In this document: piece after piece, positions 1 to 10,906 of the stretch
Position numbering within the stretch: the first letter of the stretch is position 1
How the letters are laid out: every line of letters starts with the position of its first letter
Assembly: GCA_009760855.2 (NCBI GenBank)
Contig: WPIO01000109.1
Span: 952,501 to 1,016,500, forward strand
DNA length: 64,000 nt
Source of the DNA: Cristatella mucedo
Lineage: Eukaryota > Bryozoa > Phylactolaemata > Cristatellidae
Reading direction: 5' to 3'
Program-made: the position numbers and the translations under genes
Notes under the pieces: generated by a model
Database searches by the model: none
What the model saw: only the letters and a program-made list of their open reading frames with translations
Told to the model about the DNA's origin: nothing

Positions 1-75
1 ATTTTGTGGGTCCCTGTGATTCGTCCTCTATTTGCGGCCTGTATAGGATGTGTATGCATGCTACATGCGTTTGCT
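1..75 (+). mobile_element. L2-II LINE 3' fragment at window edge
   Basis: GTGGGTCCCTGTGATTCGTCC is the conserved 3' segment seen at 23217-23236 and 42855-42880. It decays quickly after that. Confidence 0.45.
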
Positions 76-302
76 CGATTACATTAATGTGAGTGCAATT
101 GTATTCTATACCAGGGATCGTTAGCTTGCTCGTAACGAAATGTACAGTTGAGATTGAGCCCGGCACCTACAGCTAACCTACACGTAACTTAATCGTGTTT
201 AGAGAATCCTTGCTCTTCCCGTGCTTAGATGGTTAAGCTTTAAGCATGATGTAAATAGCCTATTACTGAATTTGCTTTTGTTTCTTGGTGCCTCCTTTTT
301 TG

Positions 303-346
303 AACCATATCAATGATGATATTCGTACCATATCAATGATGATACA
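303..346. repeat. Short direct repeat
   Basis: ACCATATCAATGATGATA occurs twice with a few bases between. The stretch from 76 to 720 otherwise shows nothing recognisable. Confidence 0.5.
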
Positions 347-724
347 ATCTAAAAGTTGGTGGGACATAACTGAGGATGTGACATATTTATGATGTTAGCT
401 ATGCATGAAAGCAGCAGATAAATGCATTGCAGAAGCAGAAAAGCGGGAACGGAGTCTAGGCGACTGGATACTTGTTTTGATTTGGGTGCGAACATTAGGA
501 CAGGGTCACTGGTGACTAGTTTAGTTGCAAACCATAGAGCGGTAACAGGAAATGATTTATTATCGACATAAGCGTTTTTGGATTGTGCCTCAGTGATTCT
601 ATGTTATATGCATCTAATAAAACATTCCATTATACATTATATAAAACATTTGCATAGCACCCTCAGAGGACCCAATTTTCACGGACTCTACATATGCTAT
701 GAAAGAGCTATTATAATAAGCTTA

Positions 725-893
725 GCGATGAGCCGTGATGGCATGCTAGGTAAGGCAGTTGCTTTCTCGACCTCGGTCCCGATATCCTGGGTTTGATTCC
801 TGTAGTGGGCCTGTATCGCCACTGTAAGTGGTGGAGATAGCCGTAAAGGCTCCTATGTAGCTATACCAAAAGAGGCTGTTTAATTAGCTAGGA
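725..893 (+). mobile_element. tRNA-derived SINE, copy 1
   Basis: The head is GAGCCGTGATGGCATGCTAGG (A-box-like), with a B-box-like GGTTTGATTCC. The body TCGCCACTG...GTGGAGATAGCCGTAAAGG forms a hairpin, and the copy ends GAGGCTGTTTAATTAGC. It shares the full layout with 1463-1645. Confidence 0.6.
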
Positions 894-906
894 TTTGTTT
901 ATTTGT

Positions 907-1130
907 TTTATTAATTGATACAATTAAGCAAGAATAACATGGTTAGAAATGACAGGCACTGCCTCGCTAAAGCAAGAATGGTGTCCGCACGTACAAGAAC
1001 ACAAAAGATGAATTTTAGGGACATCTTAAATGTTGCAATGCACAGTTGCGGATTGAGCGTTTCCTGTAAATTAAAAAAATCAGGGATTTTGTGTTTACGT
1101 TCAGGAATAAGCTTTAGATTTTGACTGTAC
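907..1130 (-). mobile_element. Strongly decayed L2-II 3' end (minus)
   Basis: AATAACATGGTTAGAAATGACAG and later pieces follow the order of the minus-strand L2-II 3' end at 43090-43345, with many changes. 1131-1460 shows nothing certain. Confidence 0.35.
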
Positions 1131-1462
1131 AGTTAGTGTCATTGTAACGGTTCCATTCCAGTGCTGGGCTTGCTCCCACTTTGCATTAGTAATCGAGACG
1201 ACATCTGTTGGATACATGTTCAATTGCAGCTGCCCCAGGTACTACGGTTGCTCGAGCCACCGAACGTCAGAGCACGGACAGGTTTTCAAGAAGGGGGCAG
1301 CTTTACGTCTGTCGATTACTGACGGTGAGCTTGGCAGCTGAGCCTGGATTAGGAGCAGCAGGCGAGCTTCTGAATTACTTAACCGAGCCCGTAGGAAATC
1401 ACTGAGTCCAGTCGATGCTTATGAGCAGCCTAATTGATGATGTTAAAAACTGAATAATGTCT

Positions 1463-1645
1463 GACTGGTGAGCCGTGATGGCACACTAGGTAAGTTGGTT
1501 GCTTTCACGACCTCGGTCCCGAGGTCGAGGGTTCGATTCCTGTGGTGGGTGATCCTTTATCGCCACTGCAAACGGTGGTGATATCCGTAAAGGCTCTACT
1601 GTCACTACATAAAAGAGGCTGTTTAATAAGCCAGGATTTTTTTCT
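1463..1645 (+). mobile_element. tRNA-derived SINE, copy 2 (best preserved)
   Basis: The A box is TGGCACACTAGG (1479-1490) and the B box GGTTCGATTCC (1530-1540), matching RNA polymerase III internal promoters. A hairpin at 1554-1593 pairs CCTTTATCGCCAC with GTGGTGATATCCGTAAAGG. The 3' part ends GAGGCTGTTTAATAAGCC. It is not a functional tRNA: no acceptor-stem pairing, and the homology runs about 100 bp past the tRNA part. Confidence 0.65.
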
Positions 1646-1649
1646 GCGA

Positions 1650-2640
1650 TTTCGAACAGGTCGATTGAATGTCGCCGTCGGAACAAGCAATAACTGTAGC
1701 GAGCCGACTTCCCAACGCTCTTGCAATGCAAAGCAATTTAATTTACTGCCAGATTTCCACCAAAGCGAGTGGCAAAAACGCAAACGCCCCAATCACCATC
1801 CAAGTTTTGATGGTGGAAGCAGTCAGAAAAGCCGACGGCTCATTTCCCCTTCGGTTTATGCAGAAGTTAACTCGTACAGACGCTTCAGCTGACTTCCATG
1901 CGACCGCTCCTGCCTGGGTGCTAGTTGCAACTGCTAGGCCTCGGCAGGCGGTTTCTCAAACCCAGTTAAACCACCACCTCCATAAATCGCCATGGGCATA
2001 TATCAGAAGCGGTGCGCCCCATTATCGGCGCGGCCATAAACTACATGGCGCGAGCCATAAAATCCTTTGTGCGAGCTATAAATTCAAGGGTGCTCTGCAA
2101 ACTTCGCTAGGCCACAAACGTAGCTGAATCATACACTTCGAATAGCAAAGCAATAAAGCAACCACATTTGTTCGACCGAAGTTACTTTCATGCATCCATC
2201 CGGTGGTGAGTAGTTGTGCTGAGCACGAGCGGCTGTGCGGTTGTTACGGGGTCATTCGGAAGCGACCGTCGTATTAGGCGTAAGGTACATGCTGTCGTTG
2301 TGATTATGCTAATGGTTTGTTGCAGTTAGCCCCTTGTGCAGGATACTGTGTTGCATTGTGTTGCTGTAGTGGACGTATTGCTAGCTCCCGGTCAATGCAC
2401 GTCCCGTACGTCGTGTCGCTTCTTGAACAAGGGAGGGTTGCACGGTCAAGACACGGTCATAGTGCTACCCCTGCAGTGTTAGGCTGCCGATCATGGCCGT
2501 GCAACAGGCGTACAGAGCTCTTAGCATGGAAACTTCCGAGGATAGAGTGCCAGCAGTGGATACAATTGAGATCATTGCATACGATAGATGTAGGGCATCT
2601 ACTAACCCAGCCGTGCTGGGGTGTTTGCTGACCACCGATC
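1650..2640. other. GC-richer stretch without a recognised gene
   Basis: An open frame runs from 1669 to 2127 (152 codons), but it has no recognisable domain and overlaps SINE sequence at its start. Three imperfect 20-22 bp units (GCG...CATAAA type) lie at 2029-2089. Confidence 0.4.
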
Positions 2641-2679
2641 GAAGGCCACAAGGACTCGCCTAGAAGGTCGGTGAGCCTG

Positions 2680-2850
2680 ACGAGCCGTTGCAGCACACTA
2701 GTCAAGGTGGTTGATTTCAAAAACTTTGATTTCGCGGTCGTAGATTCGAATCCTGCAGTGGGCGATCCTTTATGGCCACTGAAAGCTGTGGTGATAGCCA
2801 TAAAGGGCTTTTCTGTTCCTATGTAAAAGAATGTCGAATCAGCTAGCATT
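2680..2850 (+). mobile_element. tRNA-derived SINE, copy 3 (5' altered)
   Basis: It keeps a degenerate B box (GATTCGAATCC), GTGGGCGATCCTTTATGGCCACTG, and the hairpin arm GTGGTGATAGCCATAAAGGG. The A-box part is poorly preserved. Confidence 0.5.
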
Positions 2851-3049
2851 TCTTGTTAGAACAATGCCCCAGATGATCCCGTTTATGTCAGCCACCTTCC
2901 ACAGGTGCTATAGAGTGTCTGTGAGATGATCAGGGCAGCCAAGATGCCAGTTTTCAAAGATGTAGCTCCGAGGCACTATTGTCGTTCGCATCTCCCGATG
3001 CGCAAAAAAACGATGTGGTAATTTTGGTGCTGAAATTATGCTCAGTGAA

Positions 3050-3085
3050 CCAATCCGCCTTGTGAACTTTCCCTGACATGATTGG
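3050..3085. promoter_or_regulatory. Paired CCAAT motifs upstream of A1
   Basis: CCAAT at 3050-3054 and its reverse complement ATTGG at 3081-3085 lie about 190-220 bp before the A1 start codon. These are common metazoan promoter elements. The assignment is by motif and position only. Confidence 0.25.
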
Positions 3086-3271
3086 TAAGGAGCCAAGTTG
3101 CCTACTGATATTGTTTTAAGTTGAGGTAGCGTGTGAACAATTGCATACTTTGACTGTGAACCGCCCTATGGTCATCCAGTATCGACTGTGCAATTTGTTG
3201 TATTTTTGATTACCAAACGTGATTGCTTATGATTGCCATGCGATGATATCCTGTGATTTTTTCAAGGCAAA

Positions 3272-3432
3272 ATGAGCAGCTTTCTTGGCAAAACCTACAT
3301 CTACTACCGCTGTGACCAAAATATTGGAGTGGATGAAGACTTACACAATGAATTCAAAGGGCACTCTTGCTTCTGTACCGAGCAGATCTCCAAACGAGCT
3401 CAGGAGCAGCGGACTATGAAGCCAGTGTCGAG
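3272..3432 (+). CDS. A1 exon 1 (acidic E-x4-E motif)
   Basis: This exon encodes residues 1-53 and two bases of codon 54. It holds E22 and E27 in the order E-x4-E-F-K, which matches the first two acidic residues of the Schlafen nuclease centre. The donor is AG|GTGAGC. The start may be preceded by a short untranslated part after an acceptor at TTTTTTCAAG (ends 3266). Confidence 0.75.
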
Positions 3433-4663
3433 GTGAGCACGGTCATATTAGTGTGTGCTCCTAGGATGTACCCACTAGAAAGACTTATCTAGACAGGGAA
3501 ATGCCTAATTTTTCAAAGTTTGCATGCCAGATGCGGTTCAAACGCACCGACGTCAGTGCTAGCTATTTTAAATTGAGCCAAAGTCGCATTCATTTCGCCA
3601 GCTTGCACCAATATGTTTGCTCGTATATACTAGGAAATTAAAAAGAACTTTCAAGCCACGAATGCTACATGGGGTCTGCATGTTGTTATTGCTAAACTTA
3701 GCCACTTAACACAGTACAATTCAGGCTTGCTTAGACCAGGATTGTATATCCACTTCGGCTCATTCATTTGGTAAATCCGTCTCATGTACTGCAACTCATC
3801 GCATGCTAACCTACCGGCCTGTGCAATCGGGTTCTTACTGCTTGAGCAAAAGTCTCCAGCTAGGTTTGTTTGACGTGAGATTCTTGGTTTCCACATCACA
3901 ATACTTCCAGTCAACCTACTCCTAGTCAAGCAGAGTAGCAATTTCAACCTTGAACCGCGGTCAACGTGAAGGCGACGGTCGTGAGCTCGAGCCGACAGCA
4001 TACAAACAGCTTCAAAATAGGGATTGAGTTCTAGCAAGCTTAAAACGAATTGGATTTTATTCATTTCATACTTACGTCGCTTTACTCTCCGATTTCAGAA
4101 TTGCAGTCAGAGTTGCTTCCCTACAAAGTTAGGCATCATGCCAACAGCTTTTCTCAATCGATTTTCTATGCTATACCTCGTAAAACAATCCTTTAAAAAC
4201 TGTGCCAGCCGTGCCCTCCTAGCCTAGTAATATCTCAGCAGCAGACGTTGGCACGACCTTTGACCTAAATTCATTTTAAAATTTATTAAAAATCACCTGG
4301 TTATCACAGCTTTTAGTCGGACCTTGAGATCTGTCTCGCATCTGATAAGGTTAAACACTTGAGAATGCTTCATTTACTGCAGATGTTATGCCTACTAAGA
4401 GAACGTTATCTCTGTCATCGCAATGCAACTTGATCATTATTATAGTTTTTCTAAAGCAGTGTACCAGTGACGACCCTTTGGCTACCTTCACTTAAAAGGC
4501 TGGTTTGATTATCCTTGCTAGGCACCATCACATCTTGAAGTTTCCCAGAGAGGTAGGACCGAGATCATTGTAGTACAGAAGCACACATGGCCAGTAGAGG
4601 TGACAGGCGCCCGATAATACGTTAGTGATCGCTAAGGTAAAATGCTGACGAAACACCAAGCAA

Positions 4664-4760
<97 letters not shown>

Positions 4761-7700
4761 AGATAAGTTTGCATTCTTGAAGTGGTGGTTTTAAACCCCG
4801 AGTCTTTGGAGTGATTTACTCTAAAGCATCTCTTGACCTTACTCTCTGTGCTTGAAGTTGTGACATCAAAATGTAACTGGTTTATCATGACTCGATCTAG
4901 CATCTTTAGTAGGAATTGCTGTACGCAGACTGCCAGCAAGAGCTCATACCTATTCTGGTCGAGTGCATCTTTCTTAACTAGATTCTTTCCAATAGTCCGA
5001 TTTAAAGCTGCCGGAAAAAAACAAGTCTAAGAATATAACTGGCGTCGCGATTATAAATCTTCACCAGTGCAGGAGATGTTTAAGACAATGATAACCGCCT
5101 TTCTAAATACTGAAGTCCGAAAACTATATTCCCATGGCAGCAGTTATTAATGACTGCATCTCATGAAGATTCATTAAAGTCTTAGCTGACCTTACTAACG
5201 AAGTAAAGGGATTTGAGCTCGTCTGTATGACTTTGTGGAGTTACTGACGGAGATGCATACATACATCCATACTTCAGTAATCAATCAATCAATTTAGTAC
5301 TTAATGAATAATACAAAAGCAATAAATTAATTAGTAATAAAACCGTTTCCGTGACCCCGTCATCCTTGAGAAGCTGCTCAGCCTCATCGGTCATTGGAGG
5401 CAAACGGTGCAGCTTCGGCTGTGCACTTAGTGACACCTGCTGTCCCTGTACTTACCATGGCCTATATGACTACATCCTACTTAGAAAGAAGCCGTGTGGG
5501 CACAGAGACTTAAATTTTCCAGATGAAAACCAGCCAAGGCTTTCCATGCACTTTTGAAAACTCTTCTGTTTAGCAGTCGCTTAGTCTTTGAGCCCTTGTG
5601 GAGTTAGGCTTGCATGGAGATACATACATACCGGCATCCGGGGTCCAGGCTTAGCAGGCATCCTGCTTGGGCTGCAGCTGCTGACTGCTACCAGCTAGCT
5701 CCAGGGTGCAGACCCAGGGGTCGGGTTTTGGCTCCTCGTGATCCACGTCATTGTGTGCAATCCTAGGGCTAACAAATTTTTAGTGCTCACAGCAAGCTGT
5801 ATTGATAGTCATCAAGGTTCTTTTGCAGATGCTTAACAGAGGTTAAATAATCAGCTAGCTCATTGCGTTTTACATCTTTACCTAAGGCATTATTTTTTGT
5901 AGAAATATCAACGCATTTCTGAACACCGGAGAAGGTGGCAACATATACCTTGGTGTGACTGACAAGGGTATCATTAAAGGTATACCACAAACTCCTTTTC
6001 AGGTATGGAATGTATTTGAGAGTTGACTTTTCGATACAGAATATTTACCTGTTGCTCAAGACGTCTTTGATAGACGCTACTAACACGCCGGCACCTATCG
6101 TTTTCGGCTAAGAAGGTGGTAGGCTGGCTCATCTAACTTTGAGTAAACTCTTTTTTGCCTATTTGTAGGCATATCTCTGTTATTAATGATGCATCCAAAG
6201 TTTAGTTGATGCTGTGCCCTGGCGTGATTGGCTGGATATGCTACGAATGAGTTTTGTTGATCAAGCAGTGCTGAGGTTTAATAGAAGCATGTGACCGAGC
6301 ACAGTTGAAATAGGGGATGTTGTGTGCGCTTTTTTGCTGCCTTTTCCTAGCTTACTATCGTCCCAAGTTTAATCTTGGTTATGCCCATGCAAGAAGTGCC
6401 TTACGAGACGCTATACGTTGATTGTCGGTGAAAACGGGTGTCCTTGACATTCTCTGATAAACGTCTTTCAGTAACTAATTTGTCAGGGGAATTTAGCAAG
6501 GTTATAATGATATAAGGATATTGAATTCGGTAACACTCTTGGCATAGATAATAACAGTCTTCGCAATTAAAACATGCACAAATAAATTGCTAATAAAAAT
6601 CATTATCAAGTGGTTCGTGTAAATACTTAATCCAAACTGGCATTAAGTGATTAGACGTTAAATACACGTTGGCAGCCTGTCAGTATGTTTGCGGTTGCTT
6701 GCAGGTGTAAGCACTCGTATGGACACAAAGGATAAATGGCAAAGACTTGCCAAAGGCTCTAGCAAAAGATGCGGTATTAGCTGCCCCTTCGATGTTTTCA
6801 AGTCAGGCAACAGAGTGACTGCAGGCGGCAGCTATTGTTTCGGCTTGGGACATGCGAGCTGAAGTTAGAGTCTCTGAATTATGTAGGGTTAGGTGCATTT
6901 TTAATGACAAGTGTACGACTTAGCTGGATCGTTTCAATCGTTGTATACTTGCCTTTATCTATGGTCGAGCAAAACACTCATTTTTTCTGTTGCCTTACCA
7001 AAATTACATCATTTCGATAGAAATTCAAAGTATTTGATGATTAATAACAATAAAATTGATAAAGCACACTCAGATAACTCGTTCTCTCAAGGTGCTTTAC
7101 ATTTACTGCAAAGCCAGCTCGCGAAGTATGTTAAATTTGTATGTTGGGATTTGTTTCCAGAAAAGGCACACATTGCAGTCACTGCGGAATGTGCTGGAGC
7201 GGTACCAACCACCGGTGCCAGAGCATCGTGTTCAACTCTTCTTCATTCCTGTGATGGATCATGATCCATCTGAAGACGAGCTTCAGAAGATTTACGATTG
7301 CGAGTAAGTTACTGATGAGTTTCAGTAATCGTACGTATCAGGCCGCAAGAGACTACAATCTAAATCCACGTGCATCGTATATACGACGGGGCTGGCTCTA
7401 TCATACGGCCTTGGTCATCAAATTCATTTACCTTGACCATGGTTTTTAAAGACTTGCACCTTAACCACCGGGGCCTAACCAGCTTGCACGGATATCGGTC
7501 GCATCTGCTGTTGCCTCTGCCAGTGTTTGCTACTACGTCTACACAAAATGACTTGCTGAGGGGGCTTACCGTGTCTTCTCGAAGCTTCTATAGTAAATGA
7601 GGACATCTGCCTCGGGCTTGTCTCTAAGGGAAGATGCTGAAGCTGTGCTTCATTACGGCACTTCATAAGCCGGAAGTGTCATCCTTCGCTCGCTTAGTTG

Positions 7701-10438
7701 CATTTCTGTGTAGTGTTGGAAGAAGCTTCATTGCCCTTTATGTGAGTATGCAATGTTTTCTACTTAAGTGCAAGATAGGTGAAAAGTCGTACTGATTAAC
7801 AAAATAAAGCATGTGATGCAATAGGATCGTTAAACCTATTTGCTTAGATAATTAAATCCCCGGCTGAAAAATGTGGAAACTGCAAATTAGTTCGTTAAAC
7901 CTCTCTGACTTTTGAATCAACCCTAATCTTTCAATCAAACAACCCGGATATCTAGTTTATATCAAAGTCTCAGAGTCCTTATTGACAGGCTATTCTGAGT
8001 AGCACATTTTGTCTGAGCTCTTTCCAATACATTATACATTGGTAAATTACTGCACCAATTTCGATCTCCTCGTGCCCTCACATCCTTTGATGACAACAGA
8101 TCCCCCATCAATTAGACGTTATGCTCCAATCCTCGACTTGGACACTGTTAGTGACAGAAGCTACAAAGCTCATAGCCTGTAGATATTTCGCTGCCGCAAT
8201 TCTTACGCAGCGAATTCCTCCTGCTTCTGACTGTGACGTTTCAATTTCTACTCTCTGAGCTACTACTGCTATGCTAATCCCTACAGCAGCAGAATTACTG
8301 ACTCAGCTCTGCCTCTGAATTTCTCTTTGTTACATAAGAAGAAGTCTACCAAATGCATACCAAAATCCCGTTGTGCTACAGTAAAAACGTCCCGGGGAAC
8401 ACCCTTTTCTCCCTTTGTCTTCGCTCAGTTTTATTATCTTAGCTATGTCTATCTGGACTGGTCATTCTTTTTCGACGGCTACATTTTTATTGAGCCTAGT
8501 GATGGTAACAATGGGCTGCTGTGATAGTCCAGTTCCTTTCTTAAAATTACGAATGTGAAGATCGACTAGTGAAATGATGAAGTTTGTTGAGATTTATATT
8601 GGCTAACTTCTATAAGTCATCAAAAGTCCTAGTCCTGGACATGCAATGCAGTATGTCCTAGTGAAGTCAGCAACGAGCTCTTGTAGTGCTATACATGCAA
8701 AGCTGAACTTATTCTAATAACATCGAATTGATTGATCAGATATTTTTAAGCAATCCTATTTACTAAGCCCTAAGGTAGGTAAGTTTTATATTTATCGGTT
8801 GGAAAATAACATACATATGCCACAAAAATCTGAAAACAAGTATCTCAACTTGTACGGTTTAAAAAGTAGATATGCTGGTCATCTGTAGTACTTATCATGA
8901 GAAATTTGTTATTTGTCAATGCGTATCTTCCGGTCTCCTCTAGTGGTAGCAAAATTTTGTCGAATTTTTTTTTAAATTTAATTTTCTGTAGATATATTCA
9001 GGAGTTGAACTCCCAATTCTCAAATACCTGCAGAGCTAGTTTTCTCGTTATTTTCTCACTGCTTGCAATCAGCATTCGGTGATAAGTTTTGCTTCTATTT
9101 GAAAACCCGCTTTGTTTCTTATAATCAAGCATCTGTACATGCAAATCTGCCATTATGTTGCAGTAAATTCGTCGGCCAGAAGTTACTGCTAGATAAGCCT
9201 CATGATGTACTGTCGCAGCAGTCTTGTTGGTGTGAGAAGCATGCTCGAGCTCAGCACCAGTTTGTGAGTACATGACGAGGTGCTTCGTCGCTAGCTCCAG
9301 ACTGCGATGCCTAGCCACTATTCAGCTGCTCAGCATGTTCTGAAAACTGTGCGTTCTGCATTCGAATGTGCTTCGTTTCATAGTCTTTACAAGGTAGCTA
9401 CGGTGGCCATTTTGAGATGGCTCGTGTAGCATTGCTCCAATACTTATGGGCTATTTGTGGCTGAGATGACGGCGGATGATGGAGGGCTGCATGCACTGGT
9501 GAAAATGCCTTGTTATCCTCGCTATTCTGATTTAAATGTAAGTTTCTTAGCCTTTTCATCCCTTTTTGTGACCATTTAGCAGTGTCAGTCGGTGTTTGTG
9601 TGCACGACATGGTCAGCTCCGTAGTAATAATATGGATTTCGCTCGGGAGATCTTAACATCTTGCTAGCAAGCATGGTATCAGGCTTAGATAGGAATGCCA
9701 GAGATTACTGCCATTATGCACGCGAAGCATTGAAGCTGCACAGAAGGAACTCTCAGAGTCACTGATTACAAGTAGATCATATTCGCAGTTACGCATACAC
9801 AATGGTGCATAGGTAAGAAGGCAGAGATCGCACAGAAAAAAGGTGAGTTTATTTGGCTCAAGGAAAGCTGAGTACAACAGATACTTATGTACATGGGCCT
9901 TAACAAATGCTTTACAAATAAACTTATTCAAACCCTCATTTATATAGCAACAGAAGAGCCTTGGTCACTATGGTCCTGCTTGCTGCTTTCAAAATAAGTC
10001 TCTGCTTTTTGACTCGAACCTTAGGCCGAGGTTATTAAGACCAGGCACCTTACCCGAGGGCGGAGACTCAAGTGCGAGTAAGCCGAAGTTATTATAATAA
10101 AGTCGATATTATCTATGAATGGGATCCTGCGGAGTTCGACTCATGTGATGTATTGTGGCAGCTACCCTTTTGCAAACTTACTGACATGCTTATGTGGTTT
10201 GTACCAAGCTCTGCCTCCTGCAAAGTAGTCAAGATCTCGATTAGGCTCATGGTCACAAATTCCAACGATCTTGTGCATATTTCCATTTCACGTCTTCACC
10301 TTTTTGGCGATTGACTCAAACCCACGAGTCTGGACGTGAAACTCTCTCAATGAATCCAACTGTATGACTTACCTTTTCAGTTGCCCTGCGAAATATATAC
10401 ATATACATATGTATATATAAATATAAATATATATATAT

Positions 10439-10533
<95 letters not shown>

Positions 10534-10664
10534 TTCGCCGGGCAACTAAATGGCTATGTAATATAATAAGATTCGTCGAGAGACTTTCATAGCCAGACTA
10601 GTGGGTTTGAGTCAATCGCCAAAAAGGTGAATACGTGAATATATATATATGTATATATATATAA

Positions 10665-10697
<33 letters not shown>

Positions 10698-10864
10698 GCC
10701 CAGTTATGTCTAATAAATAGAAGGCAATGTGAGCATTCTCGACCTTGACAACAAACGTAACTGTCATTTCTTGGTAATGCAAAAGCTTGCTTGCGTGCAT
10801 TAGTTCCGATCGTGCTGTCTATTTTCACTTTCTATTCATGGCTAAGTGCATATATTTGGCTAAG

Positions 10865-10906
<42 letters not shown>

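Noticed and set aside
731-840. Possible tRNA gene
   Set aside because: It has A- and B-box-like motifs, but there is no acceptor stem and homology continues into a shared body. It is a SINE head.
1669-2127. 152-codon open frame
   Set aside because: No recognisable domain, overlaps SINE sequence, and competing frames are open over the same GC-richer DNA.
3651-4064. 137-codon minus-strand frame
   Set aside because: It is antisense to an L2-II RT remnant readable on the plus strand. The conserved partner 27764-28048 has the same explanation.
4668-4756. CRISPR-like repeat array
   Set aside because: The repeats are simple dinucleotides without spacers, in a eukaryotic intron.
4622-4939. Minus-strand frame with a long Leu-Ser repeat
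   Set aside because: It is the translation of the (GA)n microsatellite. The same applies to 28615-28872 and 50072-50347.
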